Part shown: positions 1 through 8,321 of the stretch, one piece after another
Layout of the letters: each line of letters starts with the position of its first letter
Numbering within the stretch: position 1 is the stretch's first letter
NCBI RefSeq assembly: GCF_000813965.1
Contig: NZ_JWLI01000012.1
Coordinates: forward strand, 62,001 to 126,000
Direction: 5' to 3'
Source of the DNA: Leisingera sp. ANG-M7
GTDB lineage: Bacteria > Pseudomonadota > Alphaproteobacteria > Rhodobacterales > Rhodobacteraceae
Length of the DNA stretch: 64,000 nt
Notes under the pieces: generated by a model
Database searches by the model: none
What the model was told of the DNA's origin: nothing
The model's input: the letters and a program-made list of their open reading frames with translations, nothing else
Made by a program: the position numbers and the translations under genes

Positions 1-2421
1 AACTACACGATGGGCGACGTCATTGCGCGCTACAAGCTGTCGACCGGCCATAACGTGCTGCACCCGATGGGCTTTGACGCATTCGGCATGCCGGCCGAGA
101 ACGCCGCGATGGCCTCCGGCGGGCACCCCAAGGACTGGACCTATTCAAACATCGACACGATGGTGGAACAGATGAAACCGCTGGGACTGTCGCTGGACTG
201 GTCCCGCATGTTCGCTACCTGCGATCCCGAATATTATGGCCAGCAGCAGGCGCTGTTCCTCGATTTTCTTGAAAAAGGCCTGGTCTACCGCAAGAACGCC
301 GTGGTGAACTGGGATCCGGTCGACATGACCGTTCTGGCCAACGAGCAGGTCGAAAACGGCCGCGGCTGGCGCTCCGGCGCGCTGGTGGAGCGGCGCGAGC
401 TGACCCAGTGGTTCTTCAAGATTTCCTACTTCTCCGAAGAGCTGCTGTCGGCGCTGGACGGCTTGGAAAACTGGCCCGCCAAGGTACGCCTGATGCAGGA
501 AAACTGGATCGGCAAGTCACGCGGCCTGCAGTTCTCATTTGAACGCACCGACGGCGGCGAAGCGATTGAGGTTTACACAACCCGCCCCGACACGCTGATG
601 GGCGCATCTTTTGTCGGCATTTCTCCCGATCACCCGATTGCCAAGACACTGGAAGCCGAATCGGACGAAGTTGCGGCATTTGTCGCCGAGTGCCGCAAGG
701 GCGGCACCACCGAAGAAGCCATCGAGACGGCCGAAAAGCTGGGCTATGACACCGGCATCCGAGTCAAACACCCGCTGAACCCGGATTGGGAGCTGCCGGT
801 CTGGATCGCCAACTTCATCCTGATGGATTACGGCACCGGCGCAATCTTTGCCTGCCCGGCGCACGACCAGCGCGACCTCGACTTTTGCCGCAAGTACGAC
901 CTGCCGGTGGTGGACACGTTCTTTGCTCTGGACAGCGGCGCGCCAGTCAAAAATGAAGCATTTGTTCCCCCGAAAACCGAGAAGGTCCGCTGGGTCGACC
1001 ATTTCGCCGGCCTGACCGAGGCTACCGGCGAAGAAGCGATCAACACCACCGTCGATTTTGCGGAGAAGGCCGGCTGGGGCCAGGGCGTCACCAAATACCG
1101 CCTGCGTGACTGGGGCCTCTCCCGTCAGCGTTATTGGGGCTGCCCGATTCCCGTGGTTCACTGCGAAGGCTGCGGCGTTGTGCCGGAAAAAAAAGAAAAT
1201 CTGCCGATTGCCCTGCCTTATGATGAAGGCGGCAAGCCGATCGACTTCTCTGTGCCAGGCAATCCGCTGGACCGTCACCCGACCTGGCGCAACTGCGCCT
1301 GCCCGTCCTGCGGCAAGCCGGCCCAGCGCGAAACCGACACCATGGACACATTCGTCGATTCGTCCTGGTACTTCGCCCGTTTCACCGCCCCGCGCGCCGA
1401 GACCCCGACCGACATGGCCGAGGCCGAATACTGGATGAACGTCGACCAGTACATCGGCGGCATCGAGCACGCGATTCTGCACCTGCTTTATTCACGGTTC
1501 TTTGCCCGCGCGATGCAGATCTGCGGCCACCTGCCGGAGAAATCCATCGAGCCTTTCGATGCGCTGTTCACCCAAGGCATGGTGACCCATGCTGCCTATT
1601 TGAATGCAGAGCGGAAGCAGCCCAATGGTCAAAAACTTTACCATTTCCCGGCTGACGTTCAAAGCGACGAGAATGGCAACTTCACCCTGCGCGAGACAGG
1701 CGAGAAGGTTTTGGTTGAGCCCTCGACTAAGATGTCTAAATCAAAACTAAATGTCGTGGACCCGCTGCACATAATCTCGTCTTTCGGCGCCGACACCGCA
1801 CGCTGGTTCGTACTGTCCGATTCCCCGCCCGAACGGGACGTGGAATGGACTGCCTCAGGCGCAGAGGCCGCTCATAAACACCTGAACCGGGTCTGGAACC
1901 TGTGCGACCGGATCGGGGAAATGGACCGTACCGCAGAAGGTGAAGGTGACGAGGACCTGCTGCGCGAGATGCACAAATGCATCCGCGACGTGACACTGGG
2001 CATCGATTCCTTCGGCTTCAACGCGGCAATTGCCAAGCTTTACGCCTTCACGGGCACGCTCAGCAAATCCAAGGCCGGCTACAAGGCGCAGCGCGAGGCG
2101 GTTATGACCCTAGCCCAGCTGATGTCCCCAATGACCCCGCACTTGGCGGAGGACATCTGGAACCATCAGGGCGGCGAGGGCCTGTGCGCCACGGCACCCT
2201 GGCCGGTGGCAGACGAATCGATGCTGATCGAGGACACTGTGACCCTGCCGATCCAGATCAACGGCAAACGCCGCGGCGAAATCGAAGTCGCCAAAGACCT
2301 GGACAAGGCAGAGGTTGAAAAACTCGCGCTGGCGCACGAAGCTGTTCAAAAGGCGCTGAATGGCGGCGCTCCGAAAAAGGTAATCGTGGTGCCGGGCCGG
2401 ATTGTGAATGTCGTTGCTTGA
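1..2421 (+). CDS. leuS: Leucyl-tRNA synthetase, 5' end cut by window edge
   Basis: Class Ia aminoacyl-tRNA synthetase that charges tRNA-Leu in the cytoplasm. The reading frame is open from base 1, so the visible 806 residues lack roughly the first 50, including the HIGH motif that normally lies just before the [11 protein letters not shown] segment seen here. The CP1 editing domain is recognisable from its threonine-rich TTRPDTLMG stretch near visible residue 193. A cysteine-rich zinc insertion (CEGC and CACPSC) follows at about residues 385-435, then the DSSWYF block, the KMSKS loop at bases 1729-1743, and the C-terminal anticodon-binding region. The internal ATG at base 10 is not a true start. 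The 3' end overlaps lptE by 14 bases, the start of a leuS-lptE-holA run common in alphaproteobacteria. Confidence 0.97.
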   Translation, partial: NYTMGDVIARYKLSTGHNVLHPMGFDAFGMPAENAAMASGGHPKDWTYSNIDTMVEQMKPLGLSLDWSRMFATCDPEYYGQQQALFLDFLEKGLVYRKNAVVNWDPVDMTVLANEQVENGRGWRSGALVERRELTQWFFKISYFSEELLSALDGLENWPAKVRLMQENWIGKSRGLQFSFERTDGGEAIEVYTTRPDTLMGASFVGISPDHPIAKTLEAESDEVAAFVAECRKGGTTEEAIETAEKLGYDTGIRVKHPLNPDWELPVWIANFILMDYGTGAIFACPAHDQRDLDFCRKYDLPVVDTFFALDSGAPVKNEAFVPPKTEKVRWVDHFAGLTEATGEEAINTTVDFAEKAGWGQGVTKYRLRDWGLSRQRYWGCPIPVVHCEGCGVVPEKKENLPIALPYDEGGKPIDFSVPGNPLDRHPTWRNCACPSCGKPAQRETDTMDTFVDSSWYFARFTAPRAETPTDMAEAEYWMNVDQYIGGIEHAILHLLYSRFFARAMQICGHLPEKSIEPFDALFTQGMVTHAAYLNAERKQPNGQKLYHFPADVQSDENGNFTLRETGEKVLVEPSTKMSKSKLNVVDPLHIISSFGADTARWFVLSDSPPERDVEWTASGAEAAHKHLNRVWNLCDRIGEMDRTAEGEGDEDLLREMHKCIRDVTLGIDSFGFNAAIAKLYAFTGTLSKSKAGYKAQREAVMTLAQLMSPMTPHLAEDIWNHQGGEGLCATAPWPVADESMLIEDTVTLPIQINGKRRGEIEVAKDLDKAEVEKLALAHEAVQKALNGGAPKKVIVVPGRIVNVVA

Positions 2422-2923
2422 TCGCAGAAGCCTGCTGCTGGCCCTGCCCCTGGTGGCTGCGGCCTGCGGCTTTACACCGGTTTACGCTCCAGGCGGAACC
2501 GGGTCTGAGCTGCACGGCAAGATCGAAGTTCAAGATCCTGAGGAAATCAAGGGCGCCAGCGGGGCTGACGCCTATTTCCTGGTGCAGAACCTTGAGCAAC
2601 GCTTGGGCCGGGGCAGCAGCCCAGCTTATACGCTTGATCTGACGCTCAGCACCCGGGAAGAAGGTCAGGCAATTACTGCGGACAGCGAAATCACCCGTTA
2701 TTCCGTCGTCGGGACCGCAAGTTTTTCGCTGACCCGGTTGTCAGACGGAAAGGTTGCATCCAGCGGGACTGTCCGTAACTTCTCCGGCTACTCCGCCACC
2801 GGCAGCACTATAGAAACGCTGGCAGGAGAAAGGGATGCGCACGAACGGCTGATGGTTGTTCTGGCAGACCAGATAACCGCACAGATCCTGGCAACCGCGG
2901 ATCTCTCCGCTGCGGCTGAATGA
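2408..2923 (+). CDS. lptE: LPS-assembly lipoprotein LptE
   Basis: A 171-residue outer-membrane lipoprotein that, by family, plugs the LptD barrel and helps insert LPS into the outer leaflet. The N-terminus is a lipoprotein signal: a charged LDRRS start, a hydrophobic LLLALPLV core and a lipobox-like AAAC with Cys20 as the lipidated residue, followed by [10 protein letters not shown], the usual LptE opening. The rest is the expected small alpha/beta domain of about 150 residues. It overlaps leuS by 14 bases and its stop overlaps the holA start (ATGA), so translation is probably coupled. The other Lpt genes in the window (lptC, lptA, lptB) lie 28 kb away. The call rests on the lipobox, length and gene order. 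Confidence 0.9.
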   Translation: MSLLDRRSLLLALPLVAAACGFTPVYAPGGTGSELHGKIEVQDPEEIKGASGADAYFLVQNLEQRLGRGSSPAYTLDLTLSTREEGQAITADSEITRYSVVGTASFSLTRLSDGKVASSGTVRNFSGYSATGSTIETLAGERDAHERLMVVLADQITAQILATADLSAAAE

Positions 2924-3948
2924 AGCTCTCTCCACGCGAAGCCGACGGCTATTTCGCCAAGCCCGATCCAGGCAAGACAGGCATCCTGATTTATGGTGCC
3001 GACGCGATGCGCGTCTCCTTGAAACGCCAGCAGGTACTTGCAGCATTGCTAGGTCCCGGCGCTGAAGAGGAAATGAGGCTGACACGCCTGCCCGGCAGCG
3101 ATCTGCGCAAGGATCCGGCCCAGCTCTTGGATGCAGTCAAAGCGGTCGGTTTCTTTCCCGGTGTCCGGGCGGTGTTTGTCGAAGGCGCCAACGACACCGC
3201 CACTCCCGCCATTGTCGCAGCACTGGAGGAATGGCAGCCGGGCGATGCACAGATCGTAGTCACAGCCGGGCAGCTGAAAGCGTCCTCAAAGCTGCGCAAA
3301 GCATTTGAGGGCCACGGCAACGCCTATGCGGTTGGCATTTACGACGACCCGCCCTCGCGTGCTGAGATCGAACGCATTCTGGGCGAGGCCGGCATCCGCG
3401 ACGTGCCCGGCGAAAGCATGTCGGCGCTGACCGATATCGCCAATGATATCGGCCCCGGCGACTTTTCCCGCATGATCGAGAAGCTGGCGCTTTATAAACA
3501 CGGTGACAGCAGCCCGCTGTCACTGGACGACATCGGCGCCGTCGCCCCGCAGTCGACCGAAGCCGCGCTGGATGACGTGCTCAACGTGGTCGCCGAGGGC
3601 CGCAGCCCCGAAATCGGCCCGCTGATCCGCCGCTTGCAGGCGCAGGGCACCAACGCTGTTACCCTCTGCATCGGCGCCACCCGGCATTTCCGCACACTCT
3701 ACACCATCGCCTCCGCTCCCGGCGGCCCGGCCCAGGGCATCGGCCAGCTGCGCCCGCCGCTCTACGGCAAACGCCGCGACCGGATGCTGCGGCAGGCGCA
3801 GAACTGGGGCGCAAACCGGCTGGAAACTGCGCTGACGATCATCACCGACACCGATCTGGCTCTGCGTTCTGCCGGCCAGACAGCACCAGCGCTGGCCCTG
3901 ATGGAACGGGCGTTGATCCGGCTTGCCATGCTCAGCCGCGCCCGCTGA
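2920..3948 (+). CDS. holA: DNA polymerase III delta subunit
   Basis: A 342-residue delta subunit of the clamp loader, which opens the beta clamp during replication. The N-terminal AAA+-like fold starts with ILIYGADAMRV; the segment GFFPGVRAVFVEGAND and the later lid and C-terminal collar regions match the family. As is normal for delta, there is no intact Walker A motif because this subunit does not hydrolyse ATP. Its start overlaps the lptE stop by four bases. The leuS-lptE-holA order is conserved in alphaproteobacteria and supports the call. Confidence 0.93.
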   Translation: MKLSPREADGYFAKPDPGKTGILIYGADAMRVSLKRQQVLAALLGPGAEEEMRLTRLPGSDLRKDPAQLLDAVKAVGFFPGVRAVFVEGANDTATPAIVAALEEWQPGDAQIVVTAGQLKASSKLRKAFEGHGNAYAVGIYDDPPSRAEIERILGEAGIRDVPGESMSALTDIANDIGPGDFSRMIEKLALYKHGDSSPLSLDDIGAVAPQSTEAALDDVLNVVAEGRSPEIGPLIRRLQAQGTNAVTLCIGATRHFRTLYTIASAPGGPAQGIGQLRPPLYGKRRDRMLRQAQNWGANRLETALTIITDTDLALRSAGQTAPALALMERALIRLAMLSRAR

Positions 3949-4024
3949 TCCCGAAACGCACCGTCCCGCTTGATCCGCCTTGCAGCGCCGCTCATCATGG
4001 CACCGTAAGAACAGGAGAAAGACG

Positions 4025-4615
4025 ATGTATACGGTCACCGGCATTCCGCTTACCCGCACCTTCCGGGTGCTGTGGGCGCTTGAAGAGCTTGGTCAGGCTT
4101 ACGAGCTGAGTCAGTATGGCCCCCGCAGCCCAGAAGTGCAGGCGCTGAATGTCTCTGGCAAGGTGCCGGTGCTGCAGGCGGAAGGTGAGGTCATCACCGA
4201 TTCGACTGCTATAATCACTTACCTGGCTGACAAGCACGGTGCGCTGACCGCTCCCGCTGGCTCTATTGCGCGTGCCAAGCAGGACGCGATGACCCATCTT
4301 TTGCTGGACGAGGTCGATGCCGTCCTGTGGGCCGCTGCCAGACACAGCTTCATTCTGCCGCAGGAACAGCGGGTGCCTGAGGTGAAAGGCAGCCTGAAAT
4401 GGGAGTTTGCCCACAATCTGTCGCGTCTTGAAAGCAAGATCACAGGCTCCTTCCTGATGGGGGAGGACTTCACCATCGCCGATATCATCTGCACCCATTG
4501 CCTGAACTGGGCGCGCAGCGCCAAGTTCCCGATCGAGAGTGAAAAGCTGCAAGACTACGGTAAACGGATGCGGGAGCGCCCGGCTTTTCAACGGGTGGCC
4601 GAACTCGCCAAGTAA
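4025..4615 (+). CDS. Glutathione S-transferase family protein
   Basis: A 196-residue cytosolic GST-fold protein. The N-terminal thioredoxin-like half runs YTVTGIPLTRTFRVLWALEELG, then the cis-proline segment GKVPVLQ and the DSTAIITYLADK motif that contacts the gamma-glutamyl part of glutathione. The C-terminal helical half follows from about residue 85. I chose ATG 4025 because an AGGAG lies just upstream; an in-frame ATG at 3980 would add 15 residues unlike the family. The last 28 bases overlap the convergent flavoprotein gene. The substrate cannot be told from sequence. Confidence 0.87.
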   Translation: MYTVTGIPLTRTFRVLWALEELGQAYELSQYGPRSPEVQALNVSGKVPVLQAEGEVITDSTAIITYLADKHGALTAPAGSIARAKQDAMTHLLLDEVDAVLWAAARHSFILPQEQRVPEVKGSLKWEFAHNLSRLESKITGSFLMGEDFTIADIICTHCLNWARSAKFPIESEKLQDYGKRMRERPAFQRVAELAK

Positions 4616-5787
4616 CCCGCCGCCGCCTGCCCTGCCCAGCGCCCGGTTGCCAGACAGGCGGTCAGAAGATAGCCGCCCGTCGGGGCTTCCCAGTCCAGCA
4701 TCTCCCCGGCGCAGAAAGCTCCGGGGATTTGCTTCAGCATCAAGTTGCCATCCACAGCATCGCGGCAAACCCCGCCGGCGGTCGATATCGCCTCGTCCAT
4801 AGGGCGCAACCCCGCGTGTTGCACCGGCAGCGCCTTGATCAGACTTGCCAGGGCCTGCGCCTCCTGCGGCAGCGGACGCCCGAATTCCTGCAGCAGCGCC
4901 ACGGATGCCGGTGACAGCTTCAAAGCCTTGCGCAGGTGATTGGAGAAACTCACCTTGCCACGCGGGCGGGACAGGCGGCGGGCAACTTCCGCCTCTTCCA
5001 GATCCGGAAGCAGATCCATATGCAGCACCGCCCCCTCCCGCACCGCGGCACAGACGGAATAGATGCCTCCGCCCTCCAGCCCGCGCTGCGAAATCACCGC
5101 TTCACCGCGCGAAACCTGGCCGCCCGCCCGCAGCGCAATCCCTTTGAGCGGCTGGCCGAATTGCGGTGCCAAATGCTTGGACCACTCCACCAGCAGCCCG
5201 GCATTGGCAGGCTTGAATGGCGAGACTTCTACAGCTCGCTCCTGCAACAGCGGCCGCCACGCCCCGTCCGACCCCAGCCGCGCCCAGCTTGCGCCGCCAA
5301 GCGCCAGAACAACGGCACCTGCCTCAATCCGCACAGAACCGTCCGGCGTTTCAAATATTAGAGCTGAGCCGTCCCAGCCTGCCCAGCGCCAGCGGGTGCG
5401 GATCTGCACGCCATTGCCGCCCAAACGGCCCAGCCAAGCCCGTAAAAGCGGCGACGCTTTCATTACCTTCGGGAACACCCGGCCGGTAGAACCGGTGAAC
5501 AGCTCGCTCCCCAGTCCCTGCGCCCAGACCTGCACGGCCTGCGCATCAAAGGCCCGGATCATCGGCTCCAGCCAGTCCGCCGCCTCACCGTAGCGGGTGA
5601 TCAGCTGTTCGAAAGATTCGTCCTTGGTCAGGTTCAGGCCGGATTTACCCGCCATCAAGAACTTGCGGGCAGCTGACGGCTTGGCCTCAGCCACCAGCAC
5701 CTGGTGCCCGGCGCGGCCCAGTTCTTCGGCAGCCATCAGCCCTGCTGGCCCGGCTCCGATCACCACTGCGTCCCACGCCTCTGTCAT
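4588..5787 (-). CDS. FAD-dependent flavoprotein (HI0933/BaiN-like, PP_4765 type)
   Basis: A 399-residue NAD(P)/FAD-dependent oxidoreductase of uncertain substrate. The Rossmann dinucleotide motif GAGPAGLMAAEELG lies at residues 10-23, followed by the family block ARKFLMAGKSGLNLTKDE. The C-terminal block with AISTAGGV and FCAGEMLDWEAPTGGYLL is the second FAD-contacting stretch typical of this group. The ATG at 5787 (MTEAWDAVVIGAG) is the start because the FAD motif begins a few residues later and a GGGGA stands before it; a longer frame reaches 5961 but has no family similarity. It is divergent from the small HNH gene and convergent with the GST gene. Confidence 0.83.
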   Translation of the reverse strand: MTEAWDAVVIGAGPAGLMAAEELGRAGHQVLVAEAKPSAARKFLMAGKSGLNLTKDESFEQLITRYGEAADWLEPMIRAFDAQAVQVWAQGLGSELFTGSTGRVFPKVMKASPLLRAWLGRLGGNGVQIRTRWRWAGWDGSALIFETPDGSVRIEAGAVVLALGGASWARLGSDGAWRPLLQERAVEVSPFKPANAGLLVEWSKHLAPQFGQPLKGIALRAGGQVSRGEAVISQRGLEGGGIYSVCAAVREGAVLHMDLLPDLEEAEVARRLSRPRGKVSFSNHLRKALKLSPASVALLQEFGRPLPQEAQALASLIKALPVQHAGLRPMDEAISTAGGVCRDAVDGNLMLKQIPGAFCAGEMLDWEAPTGGYLLTACLATGRWAGQAAAGYLASSATR

Positions 5788-5855
5788 GCCATCCCCTTGC
5801 CAGCCCTTGCCGCCGGCGTGTCTAGTGCCCGCACGAAACCAGTTGAGGCTTGTGC

Positions 5856-6149
5856 ATGTCTGATCCGTACTGCCCGCTGTGCGGCCGCCCCATCCCAAAG
5901 GGCGCGCCGCAAAGCCTGCACCATCTGATCCCAAAACTGAAAGGAGGCAAGGGCGGACCAACCGTTCTGCTGCATGACATCTGCCACCGCGAGATTCACG
6001 CCACGCTGACAGAGGCGGAACTGGCCCGCGACTTCAACACACCGGAAACGCTGCAAACCCATCCGCGGCTGGCAAAGTTCATCGCCTGGGTTCAGAAACG
6101 CCCGCCGGAATTCCGCTCACGCGTGCCCGGCAAGCGGCGCAAGCGCTAA
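5856..6149 (+). CDS. Small HNH nuclease-like protein
   Basis: A 97-residue protein with the pattern of a minimal HNH zinc-nuclease domain: CPLCG near the N-terminus, then LHHLIPK, a glycine-rich turn, and LLHDICHREIHA, giving two CxxC-like metal positions and the HH/N/H-type core. The C-terminus is very basic (KRRKR). The ATG at 5856 is preceded by GAGG at 5845-5848; a TTG two codons upstream is less likely. No toxin, immunity protein or methylase is adjacent, so I cannot assign it to restriction or defence. Its last four bases overlap the convergent VOC gene. Confidence 0.75.
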   Translation: MSDPYCPLCGRPIPKGAPQSLHHLIPKLKGGKGGPTVLLHDICHREIHATLTEAELARDFNTPETLQTHPRLAKFIAWVQKRPPEFRSRVPGKRRKR

Positions 6150-6838
6150 CTAATCTCAAGCCCCTTAAAGGCCGGGCTGTCACGCAGCTGCGCCCCGGGA
6201 ATGTGCTGAAATTCCAGCGTTGTGTAGGGCCGCCGCCACAGCCATTCCCGGTTCGCCACCGACTGCAAGTCCGGGTCCGGCGGCGTCTCTTCGGTATAGG
6301 CCAGGAAATGCAGGTCGAAACCGAACTCCGCCACGTCCTGTACCGATAGCAGTTTCATGTCCGTGTGAAGGATCAGCTCAGCGGCGATGTCCCCGGTCCG
6401 CAATGTGATCTGCCCGACATGAGCCCCGCCGCCCAGAAGCTGAGCAGGATCACCAGCACCGTCAGGCCGGTTGCACAGGAAATCATGCTGCAACAGTTCC
6501 AAAGCGAACCCTTCAGGATCATGCAGATGCGCCATATAACCTATGTCGCGAAACTGATGCGGCGCCGATACCTCTATGCCCTTTTGCCGCAAGTGCTCAC
6601 ACGCAATATCCAGATTGGGCAGGCAGATGCCAATCTTCCAGAAGCGCTCATCGCGGGCATGAGGAGCCCGGGTTCCACCGGGCAGAAAGATAAGATCTGC
6701 GTCTTCACCTGCATAACCGGCCCGCCAGATCTCGCCGTCGGCCCAAGCCTTCATGCCAAACACATCCGCATAGAAGCCAGCCAGCCGCTTGGGGTCTTCG
6801 ACTTGCAACTGGAGCCCTGAAAGCCGCTTCACCGGCAC
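6146..6838 (-). CDS. VOC (glyoxalase/dioxygenase-fold) protein, two VOC modules
   Basis: A 230-residue vicinal-oxygen-chelate protein. The first module begins with LSGLQLQVEDPKRLAGFYADVFG and ends with the typical DPEGFALELLQHD strand, which carries the metal-ligand glutamate. A second, more diverged module starts near HVGQITLRTGDIAAEL. Such proteins bind a divalent metal and act as glyoxalases, dioxygenases or epimerases; the substrate is unknown. It is the last gene of an SDR-crotonase-VOC run, overlapping the crotonase gene by 10 bases, which suggests a shared catabolic or acyl-CoA role. Confidence 0.85.
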   Translation of the reverse strand: MPVKRLSGLQLQVEDPKRLAGFYADVFGMKAWADGEIWRAGYAGEDADLIFLPGGTRAPHARDERFWKIGICLPNLDIACEHLRQKGIEVSAPHQFRDIGYMAHLHDPEGFALELLQHDFLCNRPDGAGDPAQLLGGGAHVGQITLRTGDIAAELILHTDMKLLSVQDVAEFGFDLHFLAYTEETPPDPDLQSVANREWLWRRPYTTLEFQHIPGAQLRDSPAFKGLEIS

Positions 6839-7440
6839 ATCCGCAGGATGCCCGCCGCGACCTCCGGATTGGCCTCCAGCGAATGCGTCAGAAGATCACG
6901 GGCTGTGTCCATCAGTGCTTCCGGCTCAACGATCCGGTCCACCAATCCATAATCGTAGGCCTCCTGTGCCGTGATTTTCTGCCCGGCAGCCACAATCAGC
7001 TTGGTCCGGGCCGGCCCGATCAGTGCTGACATCCGACCTGCATCCGAAGGCTGCGGCAGGTAGCCGAGCTTCATGACCGGGTAGAAGAACTTTGCCGACG
7101 GCACCGCTATACGGATATCGCAGGCCAGCACCATACCATTTGCACCGCCCGCCAATGTGCCGTTCAGCGCAGCTACTTTGAGGCAGGGAACTGCTGCCAT
7201 TGCCGCCGACAGCCGCTCCCATACAGGCGAGGTCGCAAGGCCTGCCCGCGCCTCCTCCAGATCGGCACCGGCGCTGAACACCTTGCCTGTTCCAGTCAGG
7301 ATAAGCCCACGGGCCTCCTGCGCGCGTTCGGCGATCTCTGCCAGTTCCGTCAGCATCGACTCAGTCAAAGAGTTCGCCTTGTCCGGCCGGTTGACAGTGA
7401 CAGTCCACAGCCCGTTTTCCGCGATCTCCAGCCCGATCAT
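6829..7440 (-). CDS. Crotonase-family (enoyl-CoA hydratase/isomerase-like) protein
   Basis: A 203-residue crotonase-fold protein. The oxyanion-hole segments are visible: FSAGADLEEARAG and the GTLAGGANGMVLACDIRIA block. The two glutamates used by true hydratases seem to be missing: the GGCEL-type glutamate is replaced within GGANG, and the usual PE before LG reads YPVMKLGYLP. It may therefore be an isomerase, a thioesterase-like member or a non-catalytic homologue, and I do not call it a hydratase. It is also shorter than the usual 255-265 residues, ending soon after the core. It overlaps the SDR gene by four bases and the VOC gene by 10 bases. Confidence 0.85.
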   Translation of the reverse strand: MIGLEIAENGLWTVTVNRPDKANSLTESMLTELAEIAERAQEARGLILTGTGKVFSAGADLEEARAGLATSPVWERLSAAMAAVPCLKVAALNGTLAGGANGMVLACDIRIAVPSAKFFYPVMKLGYLPQPSDAGRMSALIGPARTKLIVAAGQKITAQEAYDYGLVDRIVEPEALMDTARDLLTHSLEANPEVAAGILRMCR

Positions 7441-8186
7441 TTCAGGCCCACCCGCTGGCGGATGCCGTCCTCACGCAGAGAGACTTCCTGACCTATAAAG
7501 TCATCCGCATCCGGCGTGCACATCCACATAAGCGTCCGGGCGGGCCATTCGGCAGGAATGTGGTCTTCCCATTCCAGCTCGCTCACCGGGTTAATGCCGC
7601 TGGCCTTGATCTCCCGCTGCATCTGGGTCGCCACAGTTCCTGGCGACAAGCCCATAGCGCGGATACCATTTGCGCGCTCCTCTAAATCGAGCGCAGAGGT
7701 CAGCATCGCTGCGCCTGCCTTGGAAGAGCAATAAGCGCTCCACCCCTCCAGCGGCCGGTGCGCGGCGCCGGAGCTGACGGTGATTATGGTTCCGCCTCCC
7801 GATGGCTTCATCAGCGGCAGAGCAGCCCGCATACCGTTGAACACGCCTTTTAAGTTGATGTCGATCAGCTTACCCCAGCCCTCCGGCGATGCGTCCTCCA
7901 GCCGGGAAATCGGCTCGATCACACCGGCATTATTGATCAGGATGTCCAAACTGCCAAATTTCTGGTGCGCCGCGCCCAGCGCGGCCTCAATGGAAGCGTA
8001 GTCAGAAACGTCGCACGCAAATGTCAGCACATTCTTGCCGATCTCACCCGCAAGGTCCTGCAGTGCATCCGCATTCCTTGCCAGCAAGGCCAGATTGGCT
8101 CCAGCGGCGGCAAATACACGGGCGGCATCCGCGCCGATCCCGCGGCTGGCTCCTGTAATTGCAACTGTTTTTCCGTTGAATTCCAT
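7437..8186 (-). CDS. Short-chain dehydrogenase/reductase
   Basis: A 249-residue classical SDR. The cofactor motif TGASRGIG lies at residues 10-17, the structural NNAG follows, and the catalytic tetrad residues are seen in VSSGAAH and YCSSK (Tyr and Lys). Such enzymes reduce or oxidise hydroxyl/keto groups with NAD(P)H. The ATG at 8186 (MEFNGKTVAITGAS) is preceded by GGAGG and fits the family; a longer open frame to 8252 is not supported. It is the first gene of a three-gene operon with the crotonase and VOC genes, all overlapping or nearly so. Confidence 0.9.
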   Translation of the reverse strand: MEFNGKTVAITGASRGIGADAARVFAAAGANLALLARNADALQDLAGEIGKNVLTFACDVSDYASIEAALGAAHQKFGSLDILINNAGVIEPISRLEDASPEGWGKLIDINLKGVFNGMRAALPLMKPSGGGTIITVSSGAAHRPLEGWSAYCSSKAGAAMLTSALDLEERANGIRAMGLSPGTVATQMQREIKASGINPVSELEWEDHIPAEWPARTLMWMCTPDADDFIGQEVSLREDGIRQRVGLK

Positions 8187-8321
8187 GCCCGCAACCTCCA
8201 AGTGACTGATAACCCAAGTGGTAAAGCGGTTAGGGGGAACGGTCCAGCCCAAGGCCCCCTTGACGGCACCGCCCGCCGGGCCGACGATGTTTTCAATTAT
8301 CTCTCAGAGAAAGGTTCTCTA

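Noticed and set aside
10-12. ATG at base 10 as the leuS start
   Set aside because: The frame is open to base 1 and the residues before it (NYT) belong to the conserved block that follows HIGH; the gene is cut by the window edge.
7965-8321. A possible 119-codon N-terminal extension of the DUF2125 protein
   Set aside because: It overlaps the SDR gene in antisense, and the downstream ATG at 8322 is followed immediately by a normal signal peptide.
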